A program made the translations under genes and the position numbers. The notes below the pieces were generated by a model that saw nothing but the letters and a program-made list of their open reading frames with translations, searched no databases and was not told the origin of the DNA. A DNA stretch of 64,000 bases from Anisus vortex (Eukaryota; Mollusca; Gastropoda; Planorbidae). The stretch spans positions 44,470,226-44,534,225 of the forward strand of contig OX421497.1 of assembly GCA_949126835.1 (NCBI GenBank), read 5' to 3'. How positions within the stretch are numbered: the first letter of the stretch is position 1; each line of letters opens with the position of its first letter. Shown here piece by piece: positions 53,901-60,300 of this stretch.

Positions 53901-56032
53901 CGTAGAAAAGTACTTACGTTACGTAGAAAAGTACTTACGTTACGTAGAAAAGTATTTACGTTACGTAGAAAAGTATTTACGTTACGTAGAAAAGTCCTTA
54001 CGTAGAACGAACATTTATCCAGCAAAGCTAGATAGTTTATTTTCTGAGACTTCTTCTACTTCAATTATTTGTGTGTTTAGTTTTTCCGTACACAAATGTC
54101 ATCATTTACAATTAGTTCAGTACAAAGAATAAAAAAAAAATCTATATAATCGTGATCACAAAACAGGTTGTGTCCATGAATCTGATTTCATTATGTCTAG
54201 GCAGTGATTGTCAATGCCATGAATGAAATAATCATCTTCGCTGAGCCGTAGAGTGGGTTGACCAGCTCTGTGGGATCTATTTCTCTCAGGTAGAAGATTT
54301 AAACATCACAAAACAAATTCATTAGTGACTTGGGGATTCATTCAACAAATGAATACATGTATACTTTCAAATGGTTGTATCAAACACAACGCTAAATCAT
54401 ACAAGATCATGTTACATTCGACTTGTACGGTACATTAAGACATGTACGGTACATTAAAACCTGTGCGGTACATTAAAACTAGTACGGTACATTAAAACCT
54501 GTACGGTACATTAAAACCTGTGCGGTACATTAAAACCTGTACGGTACATTAAAACCTGTACGGTACATTAAAACCTGTACGGTACATTAAAACCTGTACG
54601 GTACATTAAAACCTGTACGGTACATTAAAACCTGTATTTTTAATGCATTGAAGACAAGTAATTGAAAGATTAACTTTTACAGTATTGAAGACAAGTATAT
54701 ACATTTTAAGAATAAAGTGAACAAAACTTACGTTAAATTAAAATGTGCGATGTTTTTGTTTATCCAACTGAAAATCTGAACATTTAATTGGCAAGAGCTA
54801 ATCAAAGTCCATGATCCAGCACACCTGGAGCTCATTATGAATGGTGCACAGTGCAATAAATTGCACACGCATGCAATGTAGCAAGATGGATTTGGCGTAA
54901 TCCAGGTGTATACGAAACAAAACAAAAAAAAAAAAGGAAATCGAAGACATAAAATATCAGCGGTTTGTTTACATCTGGGAATCATCTTTGTCTCTACATT
55001 ATTTTAAGTGTAATGTTGTGTACTGTGTTCGAGGGTTAAGATATATAACAACACTGACTGTAATGACTAATTGGATGTAATGCTTTTTTTTCCCCATGCC
55101 CATAGTCAAGCCTCAGAGACATGTATTCATATATATTTGTGAAACTTAGTGTAGTAAATCTTTCTCTCTCTCTCTCCCCTCCCCCCCCACCCTCCCAATC
55201 TTTTTACGTTTGGTCCTGTTTCACAAGTAGTTACATAATCGGTCAAACTGTCCGAGAAGTCTTGACCCCCAAGATCGCGGGTTGAGAGAAGAGGCGGTAT
55301 TTTCCACAACCTTCGAAAACATGTCACAAGAACAACAACGAAAAAGCATACGTGCACTGGACTATGCCAGGGGTCGGCAACCGTTTGATAATAGTGTACC
55401 AAAGTAGGATTTCTAATTCATTCAGCGTGCCAATAGTCTAAAAGCCATACAACCTTGGCACTCAATTTCTTGTAGAAGAGACTTGGATTTCCTTTTTGGG
55501 AGTGTTCCGCGTGCCATAGAAAATCGTTCTGGTCTGGCACGCGTGCCGTAGGTTGTCGACCCCTGGACTCGAACGCCCCTTGGCGACAGAGACAGTGGAA
55601 GCATTTAGGGTGTCAACTTGGACTATTTAAAAGGACAACATAATATGAATTTAATTTTAAAGAATGTGTGGGAAACGAATATATGAAATGAATAGATTCC
55701 TTAAATTCAATTCATCATGATTCCGATCCAGAAATCATCTGGGTACTTGCCCTTCGGTCTGTGGCTATGGTGAATAAATTACAGACTTTTTGTAGCTGTT
55801 TGTAGTTGGAATAGTGGTTGTTAAAGAGATTTGGTGTTCCGGGAAATTAAATTCAATAATGTTAAATATAAAATAATTGTTGTCTCTTACCTTGAATAAA
55901 TTGTCAGCTTCATCTGGACTTATGGAATTCCTGGCGGTGCTGAGTTTCGTCTCTGCCATTTCCAGCCATGACGTAATCTCTTTAGCGCCCGAGTCCAGTG
56001 TTCGCCAATGATCCATGGCTTTATGCCATTTT
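29760..56032 (-). CDS. DMD: Dystrophin orthologue, central rod (13 exons, partial gene)
   Basis: Thirteen exons on the minus strand join without a frame break into 689 codons of spectrin-type triple-helix repeats. Order from the 5' end: 55891-56032, 41075-41250, 40747-40891, 40113-40262, 37738-37929, 36811-37030, 36007-36054, 35003-35187, 33499-33645, 31513-31630, 30950-31149, 30330-30484, 29760-29949. All boundaries are GT-AG and phases match throughout. By eye the product follows human dystrophin from repeat 17 to the start of repeat 22. Examples are GDIKDIEHMIQKQK against human GDLEDINEMIIKQK, and LEKFMSWLETSES against LEKFLAWLTEAET. Dystrophin links cortical actin to the membrane dystroglycan complex; the rod is its spacer and docking surface. 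Actin-binding, WW, EF-hand and ZZ domains lie outside the window. Utrophin is not separable here, since invertebrates usually have one ancestral gene. Spectrin, MACF and nesprin fit the hinge-3 alignment less well. Confidence 0.9.
30330..30484 (-). CDS. DMD: Dystrophin exon, repeat 21 helices B-C
   Basis: 155 bp, phase 0 entry, two bases left over. Product KLQEDVDEHKERVDSLKKQA, ending LERLSNRWSTLLNR across the junction. The N-R-W-x-x-L pattern is the usual helix C signature. Acceptor TGTTTAG, donor CAG|GTAAGC. Confidence 0.88.
30950..31149 (-). CDS. DMD: Dystrophin exon, repeat 20 helix C to repeat 21 helix A
   Basis: 200 bp. Two leading bases complete a threonine codon; closes in phase 0 at CTG|GTAAGT. 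Product EKLKLEWDQTLQQVNRRKSQ, then LDTMLVECRTFDQSYAQLED and WLSETETQLDVLERQ. The human counterpart is NQWDEVQEHLQNRRQQLNEML. Acceptor TATATACAG. Confidence 0.9.
31513..31630 (-). CDS. DMD: Dystrophin exon, repeat 20 helix B
   Basis: 118 bp, entering in phase 0 and leaving one base. Product NHLQELENKKSQLENVLTTS followed by SKLQKSLDNSNDRQALKDR. Aligns with human QDLEQRRPQLEELITAAQNLKN. Acceptor TTTTATTCAG, donor GAA|GTAAGA. Confidence 0.88.
32374..32499. repeat. 63-bp direct duplication
   Basis: Two essentially identical copies start CACTGGCATGTGTCTTATCT at 32374 and 32437. Intronic. Confidence 0.9.
33499..33645 (-). CDS. DMD: Candidate 49-codon cassette exon inside dystrophin repeat 20
   Basis: 147 bp, phase 0 at both ends, with acceptor TTCTGTTCCAG and donor GAG|GTGTGTGC. 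It encodes HLSVDSVLKAPANHQQNHDL, then a cysteine cluster SCSCLLC, and ends SSQAQVADCLKQLE. Omitting it joins ...MIQKQK directly to NHLQELENKKSQLENVL, which aligns residue for residue with human MIIKQK-ATMQDLEQRRPQLEELI. The exon is therefore an addition to the canonical repeat. Open frame, compatible phases and usable splice sites support it. A spurious ORF between chance splice sites remains possible. Confidence 0.6.
33661..33966 (-). repeat. 26-bp tandem array, 12 copies, each with a branch-point heptamer on the minus strand
   Basis: Twelve near-identical 26-bp units. Read on the dystrophin strand, eleven contain TACTAAC and one contains TACTAAT. TACTAAC is the optimal U2 branch-point sequence. 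The last copy ends 15 bases before the cassette-exon AG at 33646. A pyrimidine-rich CTACTTCTGTTCCAG fills the gap. Confidence 0.9.
35003..35187 (-). CDS. DMD: Dystrophin exon, hinge 3 to repeat 20 helix A
   Basis: 185 bp. Two leading bases complete a valine codon and the exon closes in phase 0 at AAG|GTCAGT. The hinge part (KQSAVQGEYKQPIMTTASW) leads to MDKSITELYSWLTNLDQAVR and then SQKVVVGDIKDIEHMIQKQK. This is the most conserved stretch in the window; human has WLSLLDQVIKSQRVMVGDLED at the same place. Acceptor TTCTTTTAG. Confidence 0.92.
36007..36054 (-). CDS. DMD: Candidate 48-bp hinge-3 microexon of dystrophin
   Basis: This exon is too short to appear as an ORF; it was found by scanning the intron for phase-compatible splice pairs. 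The minus strand shows a pyrimidine tract of about 35 bases (a CTTT/CT microsatellite), then GTGAAG, then 48 bases, then the donor ATTG|GTACTG. The neighbouring exons leave one base and start with two, so 48 bp keeps the frame. It adds 16 residues, GLRMPSTFISDLAACI, in hinge 3. Skipping it also keeps the frame, so it would be an alternative cassette. An internal AG would give an 18-bp version (DLAACI). Prediction only. Confidence 0.55.
36811..37030 (-). CDS. DMD: Dystrophin exon, repeat 19 up to hinge 3
   Basis: 220 bp, entering in phase 0 and leaving one base over. Translation starts TTRDAIEAQQAKLNQMTTTY, passes GVQPPEGLQEKIAKLNADF and ends TEPQITEVMQQ. This matches human repeat 19 helices B-C, which run straight into hinge 3. 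Acceptor CCCTTCAG, donor CAAG|GTAAGA. Confidence 0.9.
37130..37330 (-). mobile_element. LINE-related dispersed repeat, diverged
   Basis: TAGTCTTGCATTTTGATAAG and CACTAGAGGACAGAAGGGCA recur, the first near 2730-2770 and 8290-8330, the second inverted at 8530-8580. It lies in a dystrophin intron. Confidence 0.5.
37488..37690 (-). mobile_element. tRNA-derived SINE, dystrophin strand
   Basis: The reverse complement has GGTCCTGGGTTCAAATT (box B), TGGTGAAGGCTAG and GCTGGCCAAACAATCCCC, matching the 21584 family. It is on the same strand as dystrophin, just after an exon. Confidence 0.65.
37738..37929 (-). CDS. DMD: Dystrophin exon, repeat 18-19 junction
   Basis: 192 bp, 64 codons, phase 0 at both ends, acceptor TTGTGCAG, donor CAG|GTCAGT. 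The product is VTSEIPEKINTIEDQLKRLK, then FYEDLDAMQKWIEDTCVVLE and a linker ending SVIVDQQ. It follows human PEKQGEIEAQIKDLGQLEKKLE plus the start of repeat 19. A tRNA-derived SINE lies about 50 bases beyond the donor. Confidence 0.9.
38627..40045. repeat. 50-bp tandem array, about 28 copies
   Basis: Units contain AGTCAAGACCTT, AGATAACAG and TTTCCACAAACACCATGTGA. Variants (ACTCCACT, CCTCCCCT, CTACCCCT, CTACCACT) come in blocks, and the block order at 38.63-39.1 kb recurs at 39.3-39.65 kb, so multi-unit duplication has occurred. It sits beside a dystrophin donor. Confidence 0.95.
40113..40262 (-). CDS. DMD: Dystrophin exon, repeat 18 helices B-C
   Basis: 150 bp, exactly 50 codons, phase 0 at both ends. 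It starts DREDEISQRQANLMSINSSG and ends DIDHLNDGWKK. Joined to the next exon it gives WKKVTSEIPEK against human WIKVSRALPEK, which fixes the donor AAA|GTAGGC. A stronger GTAAGTG lies about 68 bases downstream, but using it would read into a stop codon. A 50-bp tandem array of some 28 copies starts right after that point. Confidence 0.9.
40747..40891 (-). CDS. DMD: Dystrophin exon, repeat 18 helix A
   Basis: 145 bp. One leading base completes an arginine codon with the previous exon, and the exon closes in phase 0 at AAG|GTCAGA. Translation runs TKESSVEPLEFTNEIDELFS then WIDETENILNSSL. This aligns with human repeat 18, FQRDLNEFVLWLEEADNIASIPL. The acceptor is CATCTTCTAG. Confidence 0.88.
41075..41250 (-). 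CDS. DMD: Dystrophin exon, repeat 17 helices B-C
   Basis: 176 bp, entering in phase 0 and leaving two bases over. It opens ELEVSLRQQQSNVTRMNSAG and ends HRWKVLCSEVMARQR. The human counterpart is ELQDGIGQRQTVVRTLNATG followed by LRWQEVCKQLSDRKK. The acceptor is GCCACAG and the donor CG|GTACGA. A 24-bp tandem array begins about 70 bases upstream of the acceptor, at higher coordinates. Confidence 0.9.
41320..41680. repeat. 24-bp tandem array
   Basis: Roughly 15 degenerate units built on AAGTAATTGTAGCAACATAC with shorter variants. It lies in the intron 70 bases upstream of a dystrophin acceptor. Minus-strand ORFs over it are repeat artefacts. Confidence 0.9.
41868..42358. repeat. 10-bp tandem array, left part
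   Basis: Units alternate between GAGTAGACAT and GAGTATACAT with rare GAGTACACAT. The long minus-strand ORFs across it (repeating HVYSCLLMST) come from a stop-free short repeat and are not genes. The LTR element interrupts it at 42359. Confidence 0.95.
42359..42982 (+). repeat. 5' LTR (624 bp)
   Basis: Starts TGTTACG and ends CATAACA, so its ends form a perfect TGTTA/TAACA inverted repeat. AATAAA motifs occur near 42473 and 42748. The only difference from the 3' copy is one extra C near 42961. Confidence 0.95.
42986..43003 (+). other. Primer binding site for tRNA-Pro
   Basis: TGGGGGCTCGTCCGGGAT, 18 bases, starts three bases after the 5' LTR. It is the well-known site complementary to the 3' end of proline tRNA, used by several retroelements including murine gammaretroviruses. 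Confidence 0.92.
43152..45920 (+). CDS. Gag-protease polyprotein with truncated integrase (922 aa)
   Basis: A single uninterrupted ORF, 149 bases after the primer site. Residues 13-50 resemble a SAP-like helix pair; 75-130 are a highly charged coiled coil; 145-311 a SCAN-like capsid domain; C355-C358-H363-C368 a CCHC zinc knuckle; 505-600 a retropepsin with the active-site motif LRDTGAS (D522) and the flap-side ISVILANDLAKG. Residues 690-712 resemble the linker normally found before integrase. Residues 764-807 match the second half of the integrase core (YGLPQSIPTDRRTNF, then YPESRGA), then jump to FGPTVRGPLKLLQEEW. The first catalytic Asp, the HHCC finger and the final Glu region are missing, so integrase should be inactive. 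Residues 889-907 are a hydrophobic, membrane-like segment that integrase normally lacks. The intact frame suggests Gag and protease are still used. Confidence 0.88.
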   Translation: MEFIENPEEEVLKTLSIKKLKEIAEILTIEVTETTPSRTVLTQQIKDVLIASGRLKVESSAEGYQVEGQTSKSMSEQFRFQLEMKRMEMEMEQKRLEVEQRRLEIESQERDKKSQRETESQERIELAKIGATKKESHNDVEMARWKKLVPTYIDKESEIANFFQTFEISCRDFKFPEDKWGILVRTAFTQGRARDCVLLLKEENLNDYEIIKDTVLKAYNQIPESYRKRFRQYTMSPYQTHLDFLRAEEKLMDQWIKSRNISTLKEMKDIILLEDFINKVRPDIRMYLSERDITDPHKAADLAEQYALCHRTADGKNFNRSQRQGENTQKQHREKEHFVKQNDENKKPVNKNVQCTFCKRTGHNIEDCWSIRKEKGPNKVVMCVRHAQIQNVQESENTNELNSKKDSSKPETLRVDLPESKSQKVEKSTTEDNEDKYPDYKYRMATIGLIVQVHRDEKVDQSIFDSNKSLKSSKDETTPESHGQGKNKIDTETLCSFQPFISEGCVALQKEGPLKSVKILRDTGASLTLLLKDVLPLNDNTLTGQTVLLRGFEWKEEIPLHRIYLASDLVTGYVTVGVISKLPVEGISVILANDLAKGRVRPELIVKENPDPSPMVETGKGKELYPVGDVINGMTPQKKKEEILSQEKKKKEEILPREKKEEEEVELDTTIFSMIENCPKGNDQSKKSSQNELIAEQKVDPELLQLHEKAVDEKETPTNDVYEHIDHSMNKQQCKPAVAGTDEDWRSITEETSAENWTENTKSYGLPQSIPTDRRTNFTLELFNPVLKNLCLEHEVITESYPESRGAYGPIFGPTVRGPLKLLQEEWQTELDLLGLSKYLDKYIIFLSDITVFVRKKLYTAHMQMPLLCDERKAKILYHLKMIKPYLLKTIGISLMLLTLLLLFVKFMPGVQDELNDKFTDS
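45921..48120 (+). other. Non-coding interior of the LTR element
   Basis: About 2.2 kb, strongly AT-rich, with no ORF above 70 codons and none resembling reverse transcriptase, RNase H or envelope. A weak purine tract (AAGGGTGG) lies just before the 3' LTR and may serve as the plus-strand primer. This is where pol would be expected, so it may be replaced or captured sequence. Confidence 0.75.
48121..48743 (+). repeat. 3' LTR (623 bp)
   Basis: Identical line by line to the 5' LTR except that TCCAT in the 5' copy is TCAT here. It is followed directly by GTAT and the resumed 10-bp array. Confidence 0.95.
48744..48946. repeat. 10-bp tandem array, right part
   Basis: The same decamers resume after the 3' LTR and stop at GTATACTTAAAAG. 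Together with 41868-42358 this was one array of about 69 units before the retrotransposon landed. Confidence 0.95.
49096..49340. repeat. 26-bp tandem array, about 9 copies
   Basis: Units of CTTAACTATCAAAACAGTAT plus CCTCAT. Intronic, about 150 bases from the end of the 10-bp array. Confidence 0.9.
49341..52873. other. Dystrophin intron, no exon found
   Basis: Mostly AT-rich. 50930-51245 and 51600-51960 are richer in CpG, with CACGTG at 51641. The ORF at 50627-50821 has no recognisable content. No spectrin-like frame is present and the flanking exons join perfectly without one. Confidence 0.5.
51935..52015 (+). other. tRNA-like remnant (possible SINE head)
   Basis: GACTGAGCTCTAAGAGAGCA resembles a box A region, and GGTTCAAGTCC at 51999-52009 matches the box B consensus. 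The sequence cannot be folded cleanly into a tRNA by eye, so a functional tRNA is unlikely. Confidence 0.35.
52874..53060. repeat. 65-bp tandem repeat, 2.8 copies
   Basis: TATTTAAAGCCTCTCTTATC starts units at about 52876, 52941 and 53006. Copies differ at only a few bases. Intronic. Confidence 0.9.
53757..54010. repeat. 21-bp tandem array, about 11 copies, TTACGTA-rich
   Basis: Each unit contains GTTACGTAGAAAAGTACTTA. TTACGTA resembles one half of a PAR-bZIP/C/EBP site. The period is a multiple of three, so both strands look open (VLTLRRK on plus). Confidence 0.9.
54424..54640. repeat. 19-bp tandem array, about 11 copies
   Basis: Units of ACGGTACATTAAAACCTGT, nearly identical. It starts about 400 bases after the 21-bp array. 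No coding content. Confidence 0.92.
55368..55565. mobile_element. hAT-type MITE (CAGGGGTCGGCAACC family), full length
   Basis: A 198-bp element with 15-bp inverted ends, CAGGGGTCGGCAACC and GGTTGTCGACCCCTG, differing at one position. The flanks (GACTATGC and GACTCGAA) agree at only four of eight bases, so the target duplication has decayed or is absent. It lies 325 bases from a dystrophin donor. Confidence 0.8.
55891..56032 (-). CDS. DMD: Dystrophin exon, repeat 17 helix A
   Basis: 142 bp, and the most upstream exon in the window. It starts with one carry-over base after an acceptor ending AAACAG and closes in phase 0 at AAG|GTAAGA. Translation begins KWHKAMDHWRTLDSGAKEI and continues SWLEMAETKLSTA, which matches the W-x-L-x-x-A-E spacing of repeat 17 (human KWRRFHYDIKIFNQWLTEAE). 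The previous exon is beyond 64 kb, behind a 31-bp satellite of at least 6.6 kb. The next intron is 14.6 kb and carries the LTR retrotransposon. Confidence 0.88.
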
Positions 56033-57389
56033 CTGTTTCATGAGAGGAAAAAAAAAGACAAAAACTAAATAAATAATAAAAGCTAAATGTCATTTTCATA
56101 AGCCCCCGATAACAAGTTCAAAACACAATGAATGAATTATGAATACCTCGAGTCGTACCTTATAGATCTATTTATGTTACTTTGACCACGACGGCTATGG
56201 CACCGATATATAAAGTAGGCGTCGACGGGCATGCGCAGTCCAGTAGAAGCATAAAGCCACCAGATGAACATAATATTAAAAATGTGTTTATGTTAAATCT
56301 TTAGTTTTAATAAATTTTGTTTCTCCAAGTTGGGCATTTTACATATAATGTAATAAAAAGCTTAGAGAAAAAAAAGTACATGTTTACGTTATCAAATTTA
56401 TCCCTTCATAAACCTTGATGTCCCTGCATGCAATCGCCGTAACCCAAAATGTGGAACAAGGGGAGTTAAGAGCTTCAAATGGGTGAAACAAAAATTGTGG
56501 TTTTTGCGATTGTAATTTTGTACAAGGATATTTTAACAACTGCTATTTTCCCCAATAGCAGACTAGTTAGGCGCTATGCTACAGTAAGGATACATAGGCC
56601 AAATATGCCGGATAAGGCCCTAGGTTAGTTTATTTACTTAGAAGAAAAAGTGAAGAAATCCATAGGGATAGTGAAGCAACGTTCACAAGTTTCCGTGGAC
56701 ACGGCATACTTGGGGATTATTTGGCCAGGACAATGTGCCCCGTTGTAGTAATACATCATAATATAGTATAAAACCGAAATAGTATTGATCCAAATAAAAA
56801 TCAAATCTATATTTCTAGAGAATATGCTACAAAAAAATTCATATACTATATCAGTCCCGATCAGACCCCACAATATTAAGCCTAAGTTGTTAAAAACTAT
56901 TCTAAGTTTCATTGATGTAAGATTTCTTAGTTTTTTTAATGTTAAGGTTAAAAAAGGAAACAAATCCTAACGTTGAACAATTATTGATCCCTTTAAGTAG
57001 TTAATATCATTTATATAATCTAAACAATATATTTAAATTAACAGACCCTAGTAACAAACATAATAAATGTAATTGAAAGACGTACGAAATTATTTATTTC
57101 CCGTAATGCATACATGCAAAGTATTAATATAGCCTACTTCTAAAAAAGTAAGTACATAGCTAATTGAAATTTTACATTGTAAACCAATGAATTAATTGCC
57201 ATATATAAACAATAATGTACATTATATGTTGTGTTAAAAGAGAGAAGTTACAGAAAAAATAAATAGAAGAATTAGGAAATAATTATCATTGAAAGTCAAA
57301 TAGGCAGGATCTTTGATTATTTCAATACCAGAAACTGCATGACTGGCATTCTTCTAAACTTTAATTGAATAATACTGTCGCTAAACTCA
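56033..57389. other. Dystrophin intron, no exon found
   Basis: AT-rich, with one SINE fragment at 56660. The overlapping ORFs at 56634-56970 are low-complexity and unsupported. Confidence 0.5.
56660..56745 (-). mobile_element. SINE fragment
   Basis: TTTCCGTGGACACGGCATAC and GGGGATTATTTGGCCAGGAC match, in reverse, the bodies of the copies at 21584 and 37488. The tRNA-like head is missing. Confidence 0.5.
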
Positions 57390-60300
57390 CTTAGACTCTA
57401 TAGCACTATTGCACAACTCTCACAAACTCTATAGCACTATTGCACAACTCTCACAAACTCTATAGCACTATTTGTCAACTCCCCCAAACTCTATAGCACT
57501 ATTGGTCAACTCCCCCAAACTCTATAGCACTATTGCACAACTCCCCCAAACTCTATAGCACTATTGCACAACTCTCACAAACTCTATAGCACTATTGCAC
57601 AACTCTCACAAACTCTATAGCACTATTGCACAACTCTCACAAACTCTATAGCATTATTGCACAACTCTCACAAACTCTATAGCATTATTGCACAACTCTC
57701 ACAAACTCTATAGCACTATTGCACAACTCTCACAAACTCTATAGCATTATTGCACAACTCTCACAAACTCTATAGCATTATTGCACAACTCTCACAAACT
57801 CTATAGCATTATTGCACAACTCTCACAAACTCTATAGCACTATTGCACAACTCTCACAAACTCTATAGCATTATTGCACAACTCTCACAAACTCTATAGC
57901 ATTATTGCACAACTCTCACAAACTCTATAGCATTATTGCACAACTCTCACAAACTCTATAGCACTATTGCACAACTCTCACAAACTCTATAGCATTATTG
58001 CACAACTCTCACAAACTCTATAGCATTATTGCACAACTCTCACAAACTCTATAGCACTATTGGTCAACTCCACAAAACTCTATAGCACTATTGCACAACT
58101 CTCCCAAACTCTATAGCATTATTGCACAACTCTCACAAACTCTATAGCACTATTGGCCAACTCCCCCAAACTCTATAGCACTATTGCACAACTCTCACAA
58201 ACTCTATAGCACTATTTGTCGACTCCCCCAAACTCTATAGCACTATAGCACAACTCTCCCAAACTCTATAGCATCATTGCACAACTCTCCTAAACCCTAT
58301 AGCATTATTGCACAACTCTCACAAACTCTATAGCACTATTGCACAACTCTCACAAACTCTATAGCACTATTGGTCAACTCCACCAAACTCTATAGCACTA
58401 TAGCACAACTCTCACAAACTCTATAGCACTATTTGTCAACTCCCCCAACCTCTATAGCACTATTTGTCAACTCCCCCAAACTCTATAGCACTATTTGTCA
58501 ACTCCCCAAACTCTATAGCACTATTGCACAACTCTCACAAACTCTATAGCACTATTGGTCAACTCCACCAAACTCTATAGCACTATTGCACAACTCTCAC
58601 AAACTCTATAGCACTATTTGTCAACTCCCCCAAACTCTATAGCACTATTTGTCAACTCCCCCAAACTCTATAGCACTATTGCACAACTCTCACAAACTCT
58701 ATAGCATTATTGCACAACTCTCACAAACTCTATAGCATTATTGCACAACTCTCACAAACTCTATAGCACTATTGCACAACTCTCACAAACTCTATAGCAC
58801 TATTGGTCAACTCCACCAAACTCTATAGCACTATTGCACAACTCTCCCAAACTCTATAGCACCATTGCACAACTCTCCCAAACTCTATAGCACTATTGGT
58901 CAACTCCCCCCAAACTCTATAGCACTATTGGTCAACTCCCCAAGCTCTATGGCACTATTACACAACTCTCACAAACTCTATAGCACTATTGGTCAACTCC
59001 CCCAAACTCTATTGCATTATTGCACAACTCTCACAAACTCTATAGCACTATTGCACAACTCTCACAAACTCTATAGCACTATTGGTCAACTCCCCCAAAC
59101 TCTATAGCACTATTGCACAACTCTCACAAACTCTATAGCACTATTGGTCAACTCCCCCAAACTCTATAGCACTATTGCACAACTCTCACAAACTCTATAG
59201 CACTATTGGTCAACTCCACCAAACTCTATAGCACTATTGCACAACTCTCCCAAACTCTATAGCACCATTGCACAACTCTCCCAAACTCTATAGCACTATT
59301 GGTCAACTCCCCCCAAACTCTATAGCACTATTGGTCAACTCCCCAAGCTCTATGGCACTATTACACAACTCTTACAAACTCTATAGCACTATTGGTCAAC
59401 TCCCCCAAACTCTATAGCACTATTGGTCAACTCCCCCAAACTCTATTGCATTATTGCACAACTCTCACAAACTCTATAGCACTATTGCACAACTCTCACA
59501 AACTCTATAGCACTATTGGTCAACTCCCCCAAACTCTATAGCACTATTGCACAACTCTCACAAACTCTTTAGCACTATTGGTCAACTCCCCCAAACTCTA
59601 TAGCACTATTGCACAACTCTCACAAACTCTATAGCACTATTGGTCAACTCCCCCAAACTCTATAGCACTATTGGTCAACTCCCCCAAACTCTATTGCATT
59701 ATTGCACAACTCTCACAAACTCTATAGCACTATTGCACAACTCTCACAAACTCTATAGCACTATTGGTCAACTCCCCCAAACTCTATGGCACTATTACAC
59801 AACTCTTACAAACTCTATAGCACTATTGGTCAACTCCCCCAAACTCTATAGCACTATTGGTCAACTCCCCCAAACTCTATTGCATTATTGCACAACTCTC
59901 ACAAACTCTATAGCACTATTGCACAACTCTCACAAACTCTATAGCACTATTGGTCAACTCCCCCAAACTCTATAGCACTATTGCACAACTCTCACAAACT
60001 CTTTAGCACTATTGGTCAACTCCCCCAAACTCTATAGCACTATTGCACAACTCTCACAAACTCTATAGCACTATTGGTCAACTCCCCCAAACTCTATAGC
60101 ACTATTGGTCAACTCCCCCAAACTCTATAGCACTATTGGTCAACTCCCCCAAACTCTATTGCATTATTGCACAACTCTCACAAACTCTATAGCACTATTG
60201 CACAACTCTCACAAACTCTATAGCATTATTGCACAACTCTCACAAACTCTATAGCACTATTGCACAACTCTCACAAACTCTATAGCATTATTGCACAACT

